A stretch of 5,547 bases of DNA from an uncultured Clostridia bacterium (GTDB lineage Bacteria; Bacillota; Clostridia; HGM11327): NCBI GenBank assembly GCA_905210525.1, contig CAJLXE010000121.1:1-5547 (forward strand), given 5' to 3'. Shown here piece after piece: positions 1 through 5,547 of the stretch. The notes beneath the pieces were generated by a model, which made no database searches, had not been told where the DNA came from, and saw nothing but the letters and a program-made list of their open reading frames with translations. The position numbers and the translations under genes are program-made. Every line of letters starts with the position of its first letter. The first letter of the stretch is position 1.

Positions 1-600
1 AAGCCGTATTTTGTTTCTTGTATATATTGCGTGAAAATTTGTTTCGTCCGTTCGCCATTCTATGTTGTTTGAACGCAGATATTCCACAATTTCGCTTCGG
101 GACGTCTCTATAAGCGGACGTATATATATTCCGCGCACGGGACGTATTCCGGCAAGTCCCGTCGTACCGCTTCCGCGAAGTATGTTGTGCAGCACGGTTT
201 CGCAGTTATCGGAAAGATGATGTGCGGTAGCTATTTTAGGGGAAGAATATGTTTTTGCGATGCGTTCAAATGAGGCATAACGAAGCGTTCTGCCTGCTTC
301 CTCGCAGGAAAGACCGTTTTCGGCGGCATACTGTTCCACCTCGTATATATAGGAGGTGCACGGGATATTGCGCGTGCGGCAGAAATTTTCCACAAAAGCC
401 TGATCGCCGTCGGCGTCTTTGCCGCGTAAACGGTGATTTATATGCACAACGTGAATATTTATTCCGAACCGGGGTGCAGCTTCACAGAGAAGACACAAAA
501 GCGCCAGTGAATCCGCTCCGCCTGATACGCCGGCTATTACGGTGTCGCCGGAAGAAAGCATATTGTATTTTTTTACGGTTTTATAAAAACTTTCCGGCAT
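1..600 (-). CDS. tilS: tRNA(Ile)-lysidine synthase TilS, N-terminal 200 codons (C-terminus beyond window)
   Basis: TilS is a cytoplasmic ATP-dependent enzyme that attaches lysine to C34 of tRNA-Ile(CAU), switching its reading from AUG to AUA and its charging from Met to Ile. I translated the minus strand by hand from position 600. Visible are the PP-loop ATP motif VSGGADS (residues 25-31), HVVHINHRLRG (50-60), EAGRTLRY (101-108), TAHHLSDNCET (125-135), LRGSGTTGLAGI (141-152) and a YTRNKIR block (193-199), all in the order expected for the TilS N-terminal catalytic domain. The family usually has more than 400 residues, so the C-terminal half lies outside. An in-frame stop (minus-strand TAG at 624-622) leaves two possible starts, ATG at 612 or at 600. 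The GGAGG at 617-613 touches the first ATG and is 12 nt from the second, so I prefer 600. It is transcribed divergently from secD. Confidence 0.95.
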   Translation of the reverse strand, partial: MPESFYKTVKKYNMLSSGDTVIAGVSGGADSLALLCLLCEAAPRFGINIHVVHINHRLRGKDADGDQAFVENFCRTRNIPCTSYIYEVEQYAAENGLSCEEAGRTLRYASFERIAKTYSSPKIATAHHLSDNCETVLHNILRGSGTTGLAGIRPVRGIYIRPLIETSRSEIVEYLRSNNIEWRTDETNFHAIYTRNKIRL

Positions 601-612
601 AAGAGCTTCCAT

Positions 613-617
613 CCTCC
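613..617 (-). promoter_or_regulatory. tilS ribosome binding site (GGAGG) that decides the start
   Basis: On the minus strand GGAGG runs from 617 to 613 and abuts ATG 612 with zero spacing, which is too close for normal initiation. The next in-frame ATG, at 600, is 12 nt downstream, long but workable. Hence the shorter protein (starting MPESFYK) is favoured. The 612 start would add only four residues. Confidence 0.6.
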
Positions 618-628
618 AAATCTAGAAT

Positions 629-657
629 ATTATATCACATTAAACCGCAAAATACAA
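629..657 (-). promoter_or_regulatory. tilS promoter, sigma-A type with extended -10
   Basis: Reading the minus strand, TTGTAT (657-652) is followed by a 17-nt spacer and a perfect TATAAT (634-629). A TG one base upstream of the -10 (637-636) makes an extended -10, which would compensate for the weak -35 (only TTG matches). Transcription would start near 622, giving a leader of about 20 nt to the 600 start. The spacer contains CGGTTTA (647-641), a word repeated in the secD promoter. Confidence 0.65.
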
Positions 658-694
658 TAATTAAAAATGAAGTTTATGTGTATTAATAAAAAAT

Positions 695-716
695 ATACAT
701 TGAAATTTTAATGTAT
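695..716. repeat. AT-rich inverted repeat between the divergent promoters
   Basis: Arms ATACATT (695-701) and AATGTAT (710-716) are perfect 7-bp reverse complements around an 8-nt centre (702-709) that can itself pair partly. It lies between the tilS and secD promoters, about 40 bp upstream of the tilS -35. It could be an operator or a chance palindrome in AT-rich DNA. It is not a convincing terminator because the stem is AT-only apart from one GC pair. Confidence 0.3.
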
Positions 717-717
717 T

Positions 718-796
718 AAATATGCGATAAACCGAAAATTTTATGAATCGAATATGTGCGTAATTTTGTTTGCTTTTTTTGAAAATATGTGATAAA
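718..796. repeat. Direct repeat AAATATG(C/T)GATAAA, two copies
   Basis: AAATATGCGATAAA (718-731) and AAATATGTGATAAA (783-796) agree at 13 of 14 positions and are 65 bp apart. A partial relative, AATATGTG, is at 751-758, and ATGTGATA occurs on the minus strand at 640-633, overlapping the tilS -10 region. Low sequence complexity makes chance similarity possible. Confidence 0.35.
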
Positions 797-852
797 ATAA
801 AATAGCAATGAATTATATTCGGTAAAATCAATTGACAAAGATCGGTTTATCG
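725..852. repeat. 11-bp inverted repeat pair, one arm inside the secD promoter spacer
   Basis: CGATAAACCGA at 725-735 is the exact reverse complement of TCGGTTTATCG at 842-852, with 106 bp between the arms. The right arm sits wholly between the -35 and -10 of the secD promoter. A seven-base part of the same word, TAAACCG, recurs at 641-647 inside the tilS promoter spacer. The arrangement is suggestive of regulator sites, but no protein is identified. Confidence 0.4.
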
Positions 853-860
853 TTTATAAT
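832..860 (+). promoter_or_regulatory. secDF promoter, perfect sigma-A consensus
   Basis: TTGACA at 832-837 and TATAAT at 855-860 are separated by exactly 17 nt, a full match to the housekeeping sigma consensus. The upstream sequence is A/T-rich and could act as an UP element. Transcription should begin near 867, leaving a leader of about 80 nt before the secD start at 947. A second -10-like word, TATACT, lies at 862-867. The spacer holds CGGTTTATCG (843-852). Confidence 0.85.
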
Positions 861-907
861 ATATACTATCATTTATGTTTTACATATCTTTCAGTAAAAC
901 GCTTATT

Positions 908-929
908 CGACGGCTTTCATTTGCTGTCG
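908..929 (+). other. Hairpin in the secD 5' leader next to the ribosome binding site
   Basis: CGACGGC (908-914) pairs with GCTGTCG (923-929), seven pairs including one G-U, around an 8-nt loop (915-922). It ends just before the AAAAGGA Shine-Dalgarno (932-938). It could stabilise the message or influence ribosome access. It does not sequester the Shine-Dalgarno in this fold. No known riboregulator family is recognised. Confidence 0.45.
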
Positions 930-931
930 GG

Positions 932-938
932 AAAAGGA
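932..938 (+). promoter_or_regulatory. secD ribosome binding site that decides the start
   Basis: AAAAGGA ends 8 nt before ATG 947. The reading frame is open back to an ATG at 875, but that codon has no Shine-Dalgarno and lies only about 8 nt from the predicted transcription start, and the added residues do not look like SecD. The site therefore fixes secD at 947. Confidence 0.75.
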
Positions 939-946
939 CTTTTATC

Positions 947-2215
947 ATGAATAAAAAGAAACGAAGTGTGATTTGGCTTGTTCTTACGGTTTTGATAACT
1001 GCCTTTTTGGGCTTTATCGAAATCAACGGTATGCCTTTGTGGACTCCGCTTGAAATCGTTCCGATGGTGGACGAAATAAAGCTCGGTCTTGACCTCAGAG
1101 GCGGCATGAGAGTTGTTTATGAAGCGGATCTTTCCGGCGCGGAAAATTCGTCATCAGCTCTTGACAGCGCGGAAAAGGTTCTGAGAACGCGTCTTGATTC
1201 GGCAGGCTACAATGAAGCGACGATAACGAGACAGGGCTCAAATCAGATAGTTGTTGAGGTTCCGGGCGTGAGCGGAGCGGACGAGCTTTCTGAGGTTCTT
1301 ATGAAGCCTGCAGTGCTTCAGTTCAGAGCACCGGACGATGCAAAAACGGTACTGCTTACCGGTGATGACGTAAAGAAGGCGGAAGCGTTCGCGACGACCG
1401 ACAGCGGCTATATAGTAAACCTTACATTTACTGAGGAAGGCGCAAAGAAGTTCAAGGAAGCTACTACAACGTATCTTAATAAGGTCATATCGATTTATCT
1501 TGACGACACGGCTATATCGGAGCCGACAGTGCAAAGCATAATATCGGACGGCTCGGCGCAGATATCGGGTATGGCGTCTCTTGCGGATGCACAGAAGCTT
1601 GCCGGACTTATACAGAGCGGCGCACTTCCTGTTCCGCTTTCCGAAATTGCTGTAAAGAACGTCGGTGCAACGCTGGGTGCGGGATCGCTTGAAAAAACGA
1701 TTCTTGCAGGTGTGATTGCTTTTGTAATAATACTGCTGTTTATGTTTGCGATATACAGAATTCCGGGTCTTATGGCAGATATTGCGTTGCTTGTATATAT
1801 GGTGCTCATGATACTGGCGCTTTATATATTCAACGTTACGCTTACATTGCCGGGAATTGCGGGTATCATACTTTCGTTGGGTATGGCTGTCGATGCAAAC
1901 GTAGTAATATTCGAGAGAATAAAAGAGGAGATGAAGACCGGACGTTCGCTTTCAAACTCTGTTGAAAAGGGATTCAAAAATGCCTTTACCGCAGTGCTTG
2001 ATGCAAACATCACCACACTTATAGCGGTTATTGTTCTTGCGATATTCGGTACGGGTACGGTACAGGGCTTTGCGGTAACTCTCGGAATAGGTATTGTGCT
2101 GGCACTTCTTACGGAGGTTGTATTTGTTCACCTGTTCCTTAAATGGATGATCAATATGGGTGTAAAGAATCCCCGTGCTTACGGTGTTAAAATGGAGGAC
2201 TCTGCAGATGCGTAA
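947..2215 (+). CDS. secD: Protein translocase subunit SecD
   Basis: SecD is an inner-membrane partner of the SecYEG translocon. With SecF it uses the ion-motive force to help complete export of preproteins. The 422-residue product begins MNKKKRSVIW, with a membrane segment at about 8-25, then the LGLDLRGG motif (46-53), an extracytoplasmic P1-type region (about 55-235, containing ISIYLDDTAISEPTVQS at 181-197) and five further membrane segments (about 251-269, 275-295, 302-320, 350-368, 374-398). The signature GMAVDANVVIFERIKEE (312-328) keeps Asp316, which corresponds to the conserved membrane Asp needed for proton coupling (E. coli Asp519). At 422 residues it is shorter than E. coli SecD (615), which is normal for Clostridia with a compact P1 domain. 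The stop overlaps the secF start by 8 bp. It has its own consensus promoter; yajC does not precede it. Confidence 0.97.
   Translation: MNKKKRSVIWLVLTVLITAFLGFIEINGMPLWTPLEIVPMVDEIKLGLDLRGGMRVVYEADLSGAENSSSALDSAEKVLRTRLDSAGYNEATITRQGSNQIVVEVPGVSGADELSEVLMKPAVLQFRAPDDAKTVLLTGDDVKKAEAFATTDSGYIVNLTFTEEGAKKFKEATTTYLNKVISIYLDDTAISEPTVQSIISDGSAQISGMASLADAQKLAGLIQSGALPVPLSEIAVKNVGATLGAGSLEKTILAGVIAFVIILLFMFAIYRIPGLMADIALLVYMVLMILALYIFNVTLTLPGIAGIILSLGMAVDANVVIFERIKEEMKTGRSLSNSVEKGFKNAFTAVLDANITTLIAVIVLAIFGTGTVQGFAVTLGIGIVLALLTEVVFVHLFLKWMINMGVKNPRAYGVKMEDSADA
2194..2198 (+). promoter_or_regulatory. secF ribosome binding site inside the end of secD
   Basis: GGAGG at 2194-2198 lies within the last codons of secD, 9 nt before ATG 2208. 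This favours 2208 over the upstream in-frame ATG at 2175, which would add 11 residues unlike SecF. The overlap suggests translational coupling of the two subunits. Confidence 0.8.
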
Positions 2216-3110
2216 TTTTGATTTTTGCGGCAAATGGAAACAGATATTTGCTTTGCCGGTAATACTTATAATTGTGGGAGTTATTCTCCTTTGTACCATG
2301 GGATTGAACATGGGAGTTGATTTCAGCGGCGGTTCAATGATATATGCTGAAATAGGCAGCGGAAAGTTCAAAGTTGACGACATAAGAAACCTTGCGGGAG
2401 AATATACGGATAACGCGGTTGTTTCCTATTCCGGAGATAATAACATAGGTGTTGACATAAGACTCGGCAGAGCTGACGATGCCAATGATGCGCAGAGCAA
2501 AATAATTGCGGCGCTCAAAGAAAAATATGAGATTAGTGATGACAAAATCAATGTTGAATATGTCGGACCTACAATAGGGCGAAGCCTTATTGTAAATGCG
2601 TCACTTGCGCTGGCAATAGCGTTTGTTCTTATGATGGCTTATATATGGTTCAGATTTGAGCTTATGTCAGGCGTTGTTGCTCTTGTGGGCATAGCTCATG
2701 ACGTTCTTATGATGTTCGTGTTTACGATACTTTTCAGAATCCAGATAAACACACCTTTTATTGCCGCATTGCTTACGATAGTCGGCTATTCGATAAACAA
2801 CACCATAATAATATTTGACAGAATTCGTTCAAACAGGGAAAAAATGTCGGGTGATGTGGAGTTATCCGAAATAGTAAACCTGAGCATAAGAGAAACGTTG
2901 ACGCGTTCGATAAACACAACGGTTACTACGCTTATAGCGCTTGTTGTGCTTTATGTTCTCGGCGTTGAATCAATAAAAACGTTTACGCTTCCTATAATTA
3001 TAGGTGTTATTGCGGGTTTCTTCTCATCGGTATTTATATCAGGTCCGATGTGGTTGCTTATGGCGAAAAACAAAAAGGTAAAATCAAAGACAAAAACAGT
3101 AAAGCTTTGA
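2208..3110 (+). CDS. secF: Protein translocase subunit SecF
   Basis: SecF forms the heterodimer with SecD that drives late steps of protein export across the cytoplasmic membrane. The 300-residue product, close to the usual length, has a first membrane segment (about 13-33), GVDFSGGS (36-43), a small extracytoplasmic region, VGPTIGRSL (119-127), then five membrane segments (about 128-148, 152-176, 183-203, 235-255, 258-282) and a Lys-rich cytoplasmic tail. GIAHDVLMM (161-169) and VGYSINNTIIIFDRIRSN (192-209) are the expected SecF blocks, and Arg233 in LTRS aligns with E. coli Arg247. The canonical NDT of the GYS block is NNT here: residue 198 is Asn (codon AAC, 2799-2801) where E. coli has the functionally important Asp213. 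The gene overlaps secD by 8 bp and is cotranscribed with it. Identification is firm; whether ion coupling is altered is unknown. Confidence 0.97.
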   Translation: MRNFDFCGKWKQIFALPVILIIVGVILLCTMGLNMGVDFSGGSMIYAEIGSGKFKVDDIRNLAGEYTDNAVVSYSGDNNIGVDIRLGRADDANDAQSKIIAALKEKYEISDDKINVEYVGPTIGRSLIVNASLALAIAFVLMMAYIWFRFELMSGVVALVGIAHDVLMMFVFTILFRIQINTPFIAALLTIVGYSINNTIIIFDRIRSNREKMSGDVELSEIVNLSIRETLTRSINTTVTTLIALVVLYVLGVESIKTFTLPIIIGVIAGFFSSVFISGPMWLLMAKNKKVKSKTKTVKL

Positions 3111-3125
3111 TTTATGACGTATGTC

Positions 3126-3180
3126 GGCACGGACCGCAGCGCTGCTTTCAAAGCGGTATGCGGTACCGTGCTTTGTTGAT
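3126..3180 (+). terminator. Possible terminator or attenuator hairpin between secF and recJ
   Basis: GCACGG (3127-3132) pairs with CCGTGC (3166-3171), and ACCGCA (3133-3138) with TGCGGT (3159-3164), leaving only A3165 bulged: 12 pairs. Inside is a second 5-pair stem (3142-3146 with 3152-3156) with loop TTCAA. The following tract, TTTGTTGATTTT, is T-rich but interrupted, so termination may be partial and recJ could receive read-through. The minus-strand side lacks a T-tract. Confidence 0.55.
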
Positions 3181-3229
3181 TTTCAGAAAGTGAAAATTAT
3201 TAAACAAAAAACGTAAGGAGGAACGGAAA

Positions 3230-5547
3230 ATGGCTATAATAAACAAAAAATGTAAAGCCGAACCTGCAGAAATATGCCGTCTTGCTGCCGAACTCGGAAT
3301 ATCCAATGCTACTGCCGCCGTCCTTATAAACAGAGGAATTGACAGCGAGGAAATTGGCAGACAGTTTCTTGACTGTGACGACTCTGTTATAAATGACCCT
3401 TTTCTCATGCTGGGAATGTATGAAGCTGTTGATTTTCTTTCGGAAGCGATAGAAGAGGGCAGAAAAATTACGATATACGGAGATTACGATGTTGACGGAA
3501 TAACGTCGGCAAGTATACTGTACAGATATCTCAGGTCGGCGGGTGCGGATATAAATTGCTATATTCCGAACCGATTTACAGAAGGATACGGTATGAATAT
3601 GGATGCCATATCAAAAATATCCGCAAAAGGCTCTGATATTATAATTGCTCTTGACTGCGGAATAACGTCTGTTGCCGAGGTTGCGCTTGCAAAGGAACTC
3701 GGAATGGATGTTATGATAGCGGACCACCATAATCCGCCGGAGGAGCTTCCCGAGGCAGATGTAATACTTAATCCGAAGCAGAGATACTGCCAGTATCCCT
3801 TCAAGGAGCTTTGCGCGGCGGGACTGGCTGTAAAAATAGTGGAGGCTCACGGCGGACAGACGGCGGCTTGCGATTATTACGACATAGCCGCAATAGGAAC
3901 GGTTGCCGATATTGTACCTCTTAAAAATGAAAACAGATATTACGTTCGTAAGGGTATTGTAAAAATGAATACTTCACCGTCTGCGGGCGTTAAGGCTCTC
4001 ATGACAGTTGCAGGGTATGCCGATAAAAACATAAATGCGAGAGGCATAGCTTTCGGTATGGCACCCAGACTTAATGCCGCAGGCAGAATGTCCACCGCAA
4101 AGGATGCGCTTAATATGTTTTTGTCGGATGATTTTAAAACGGCATACGGTTATGCGGTTAAGCTTAACGAATATAACGAAGAACGGCGTAAAGTAGAAAA
4201 AGAAATTTACGAAAGCGGGAACGATGCAATACTTGCCGGCAATTTGTGTGATAAGAAAATAATAATAGCGGCAGGCGACGGCTGGAATAAAGGAGTCATA
4301 GGCATTGCGGCTTCGAGATTTGTGGAGAAATATAGCCGTCCGTCGGTTGTTATATCGTGCGGCGATGACATATGTACGGGTTCCGCAAGAAGCATAGACG
4401 GTTTTGATATATATAATGCATTGGCACAATGTCGTGACCTTTATACAAAATTCGGAGGGCATTCTCAGGCGGCGGGATTTTCTCTTCCGCGTGCAAATAT
4501 ACCGGATTTTATTTCGAGAATGGAAGCGTATGCCGATAAAAATATAACGGAAGATATGCTTGTTCCGCACATTGACTGCGACTTCAAGCTTTCTCCGTCA
4601 GATATAAATATGAAAACCGCAAAGGAACTGGCAAGCCTTGAACCGTTCGGAAAAGACAATGAGGCGCCTGTATTTTATGCAGACAGACTTAATTTCAGAA
4701 ATGCCGTTATAATAGGTAAAGACAAAAATGTAATAAGAACTGCTCTTGACGCAGGCGGCTTGAGTATAGACTGCGTTGGGTTCGGCAAGGCGGATTACAT
4801 AGATACGGTAAATTGTAAAGCTCCAAAGAGTGCCGTATTTTCGGTTGATGTAAATACATGGCAGGGGATAGAAAAGGTACAGCTCGGATTAAAAGATATA
4901 AAAATAAATGTTTTTAACGAACAGGATATAGATTCGGTTGTTGAGGCGGCAAACAAGAGATTGTTTGAATCTTTCCGCGACAGCTTTACGGTCAATTCAC
5001 AGTTGAACAATAGCGAACTTACGGTGGATGACGTTTGCAAAAACATATTCGGACATAAAACAGGTTCGCTTGCTGTTGTTTCGGATGAATTGACATTAAG
5101 AAAAATGTTGGAGCTTGTTGTTAAAAACGATTTTCGGGATAACATAGATATATACATAGGAACGCTTCCGTCCGGAAGAGATTTCGGTTCAAATGCAATA
5201 CTTGCCATGCCGTATAGAGATACGGTTATTCAAGGGGAATTTGCTCGGATTTATGTGGGCAATTATACAGATGCGGCAATGTTTACCCATACGAGAGACG
5301 CCGTTTACTATAATGCGGGTAATCCTTTTGCAAACGAAAAATACTTCAACAGGGATTCGTTTGCGGCACTTTATAAGGCGCTCAAAGAGAATGCCCATAG
5401 GTTTTCGGTATGGAGCAGTGTGGATACGGTATGCGATATAATGCGCGAATACGGAAAAACGGATACAAGTATATTCGGAATGAAGCTTGCACTTAATGTT
5501 TTTGCGGAATTGGGCTTCATTTCGTATGAGGACGCGGACGGAATGGT
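3230..5547 (+). CDS. recJ: Single-stranded-DNA-specific exonuclease RecJ, 772 codons visible (C-terminal end beyond window)
   Basis: RecJ degrades single-stranded DNA 5' to 3' in the cytoplasm during recombinational repair, base excision and mismatch repair, using metal ions bound by a DHH domain. Hand translation shows motif I GDYDVDG (84-90), ALDCGIT (140-146), the DHH triad in IADHHNPPEELPEAD (163-177), AIGTVADIVPL (221-231) and APRLNAAGRM (278-287). The DHHA1 part has GSARSIDGFD (384-393) and GGHSQAAGF (409-417), then EPFGKDNEAPVF (471-482) begins the OB-type DNA-binding region. Residues from about 560 form the extra C-terminal domain seen in Bacillota RecJ (B. subtilis RecJ is about 786 residues), so little is missing. 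No catalytic residue is lost. The start is set by TAAGGAGG (3214-3221), 8 nt before ATG. A weak promoter may lie at 3176-3203. In Clostridia apt and relA often follow. Confidence 0.96.
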   Translation, partial: MAIINKKCKAEPAEICRLAAELGISNATAAVLINRGIDSEEIGRQFLDCDDSVINDPFLMLGMYEAVDFLSEAIEEGRKITIYGDYDVDGITSASILYRYLRSAGADINCYIPNRFTEGYGMNMDAISKISAKGSDIIIALDCGITSVAEVALAKELGMDVMIADHHNPPEELPEADVILNPKQRYCQYPFKELCAAGLAVKIVEAHGGQTAACDYYDIAAIGTVADIVPLKNENRYYVRKGIVKMNTSPSAGVKALMTVAGYADKNINARGIAFGMAPRLNAAGRMSTAKDALNMFLSDDFKTAYGYAVKLNEYNEERRKVEKEIYESGNDAILAGNLCDKKIIIAAGDGWNKGVIGIAASRFVEKYSRPSVVISCGDDICTGSARSIDGFDIYNALAQCRDLYTKFGGHSQAAGFSLPRANIPDFISRMEAYADKNITEDMLVPHIDCDFKLSPSDINMKTAKELASLEPFGKDNEAPVFYADRLNFRNAVIIGKDKNVIRTALDAGGLSIDCVGFGKADYIDTVNCKAPKSAVFSVDVNTWQGIEKVQLGLKDIKINVFNEQDIDSVVEAANKRLFESFRDSFTVNSQLNNSELTVDDVCKNIFGHKTGSLAVVSDELTLRKMLELVVKNDFRDNIDIYIGTLPSGRDFGSNAILAMPYRDTVIQGEFARIYVGNYTDAAMFTHTRDAVYYNAGNPFANEKYFNRDSFAALYKALKENAHRFSVWSSVDTVCDIMREYGKTDTSIFGMKLALNVFAELGFISYEDADGM

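Larger units (their letters stand above)
613..946. other. AT-rich divergent intergenic region between tilS and secD
   Basis: About 335 bp without a convincing gene on either strand. It contains back-to-back promoters for tilS (629-657, minus) and secD (832-860, plus), an AT-rich inverted repeat (695-716), two near-identical 14-bp words (718-731 and 783-796), an 11-bp inverted pair (725-735 and 842-852), a T-run (774-780) without a GC-rich stem before it, and the secD leader with a hairpin. I see no tRNA, known riboswitch or T-box signature. Confidence 0.7.

Noticed and set aside
249..602. Plus-strand open frame of 117 codons over the left part of the window
   Set aside because: It is antisense to tilS, whose translation gives clear PP-loop and family motifs. 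The plus-strand product is rich in Arg and Cys and resembles no family I recognise.
762..780. T-run as an intrinsic terminator
   Set aside because: The T-run at 774-780 has no GC-rich stem in front of it, and no plus-strand gene ends nearby.
875..946. N-terminal extension of SecD from ATG 875, or a leader peptide
   Set aside because: No Shine-Dalgarno, about 8 nt from the predicted transcription start, and the frame runs straight into secD without a stop. The 947 start has a good ribosome site and a typical SecD N-terminus.
2175..2207. Upstream start for secF at ATG 2175
   Set aside because: It would add 11 residues without a fitting ribosome site. GGAGG at 2194-2198 is placed correctly for 2208.
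3176..3203. Promoter for recJ (TTGATT, 16 nt, TATTAA)
   Set aside because: Only four of six bases match in each hexamer and the region is AT-rich, so it is noted in the recJ entry but not called as a feature.
3974..4570. Minus-strand open frame of 198 codons inside recJ
   Set aside because: It is the shadow of a strongly supported recJ frame that has all DHH and DHHA1 motifs. The antisense product is Cys/Arg/Tyr-rich with no family signature.
5193..5441. Plus-strand open frame of 82 codons near the right edge
   Set aside because: It overlaps recJ in another frame; recJ translation is uninterrupted and family-like through this stretch.

Overview
The window looks like ordinary chromosome from a member of the Bacillota, most likely class Clostridia (possibly a gut-type lineage; this is inference). 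Three things point there: compact separate secD and secF genes followed by recJ, strong GGAGG-type Shine-Dalgarno sites, and a moderately AT-rich base composition with ATA as the preferred Ile codon. No mobile element, CRISPR array, tRNA or rRNA gene is visible.

Layout: (1) positions 1-600, minus strand, the first 200 codons of tilS (tRNA-Ile lysidine synthase), running off the left edge. (2) An AT-rich divergent intergenic region of about 335 bp (613-946). It holds a well-formed promoter on each strand, several short repeats, an AT-rich inverted repeat and the secD leader with a hairpin next to the ribosome binding site. (3) secD (947-2215) and secF (2208-3110), overlapping by 8 bp and probably translationally coupled. 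(4) A 119-bp gap (3111-3229) with a strong, slightly bulged hairpin that may terminate or attenuate secDF transcription. (5) recJ from 3230 to beyond the right edge (772 codons visible, nearly the whole protein).

The genes are housekeeping. SecD and SecF form the membrane complex that helps the Sec translocon pull exported proteins across using the ion gradient. RecJ is a 5'-3' single-strand DNA exonuclease for recombination and repair. TilS modifies tRNA-Ile(CAU) so that it reads AUA, and in recJ about 50 of 65 Ile codons are ATA, so this genome leans heavily on that modification.

I found no convincing undescribed system. The points most worth a second look are a 7-bp word (CGGTTTA) placed almost identically in the spacers of both divergent promoters, with a third inverted copy between them; a D-to-N change in SecF at a membrane position linked to ion coupling; and the two hairpins flanking secDF.
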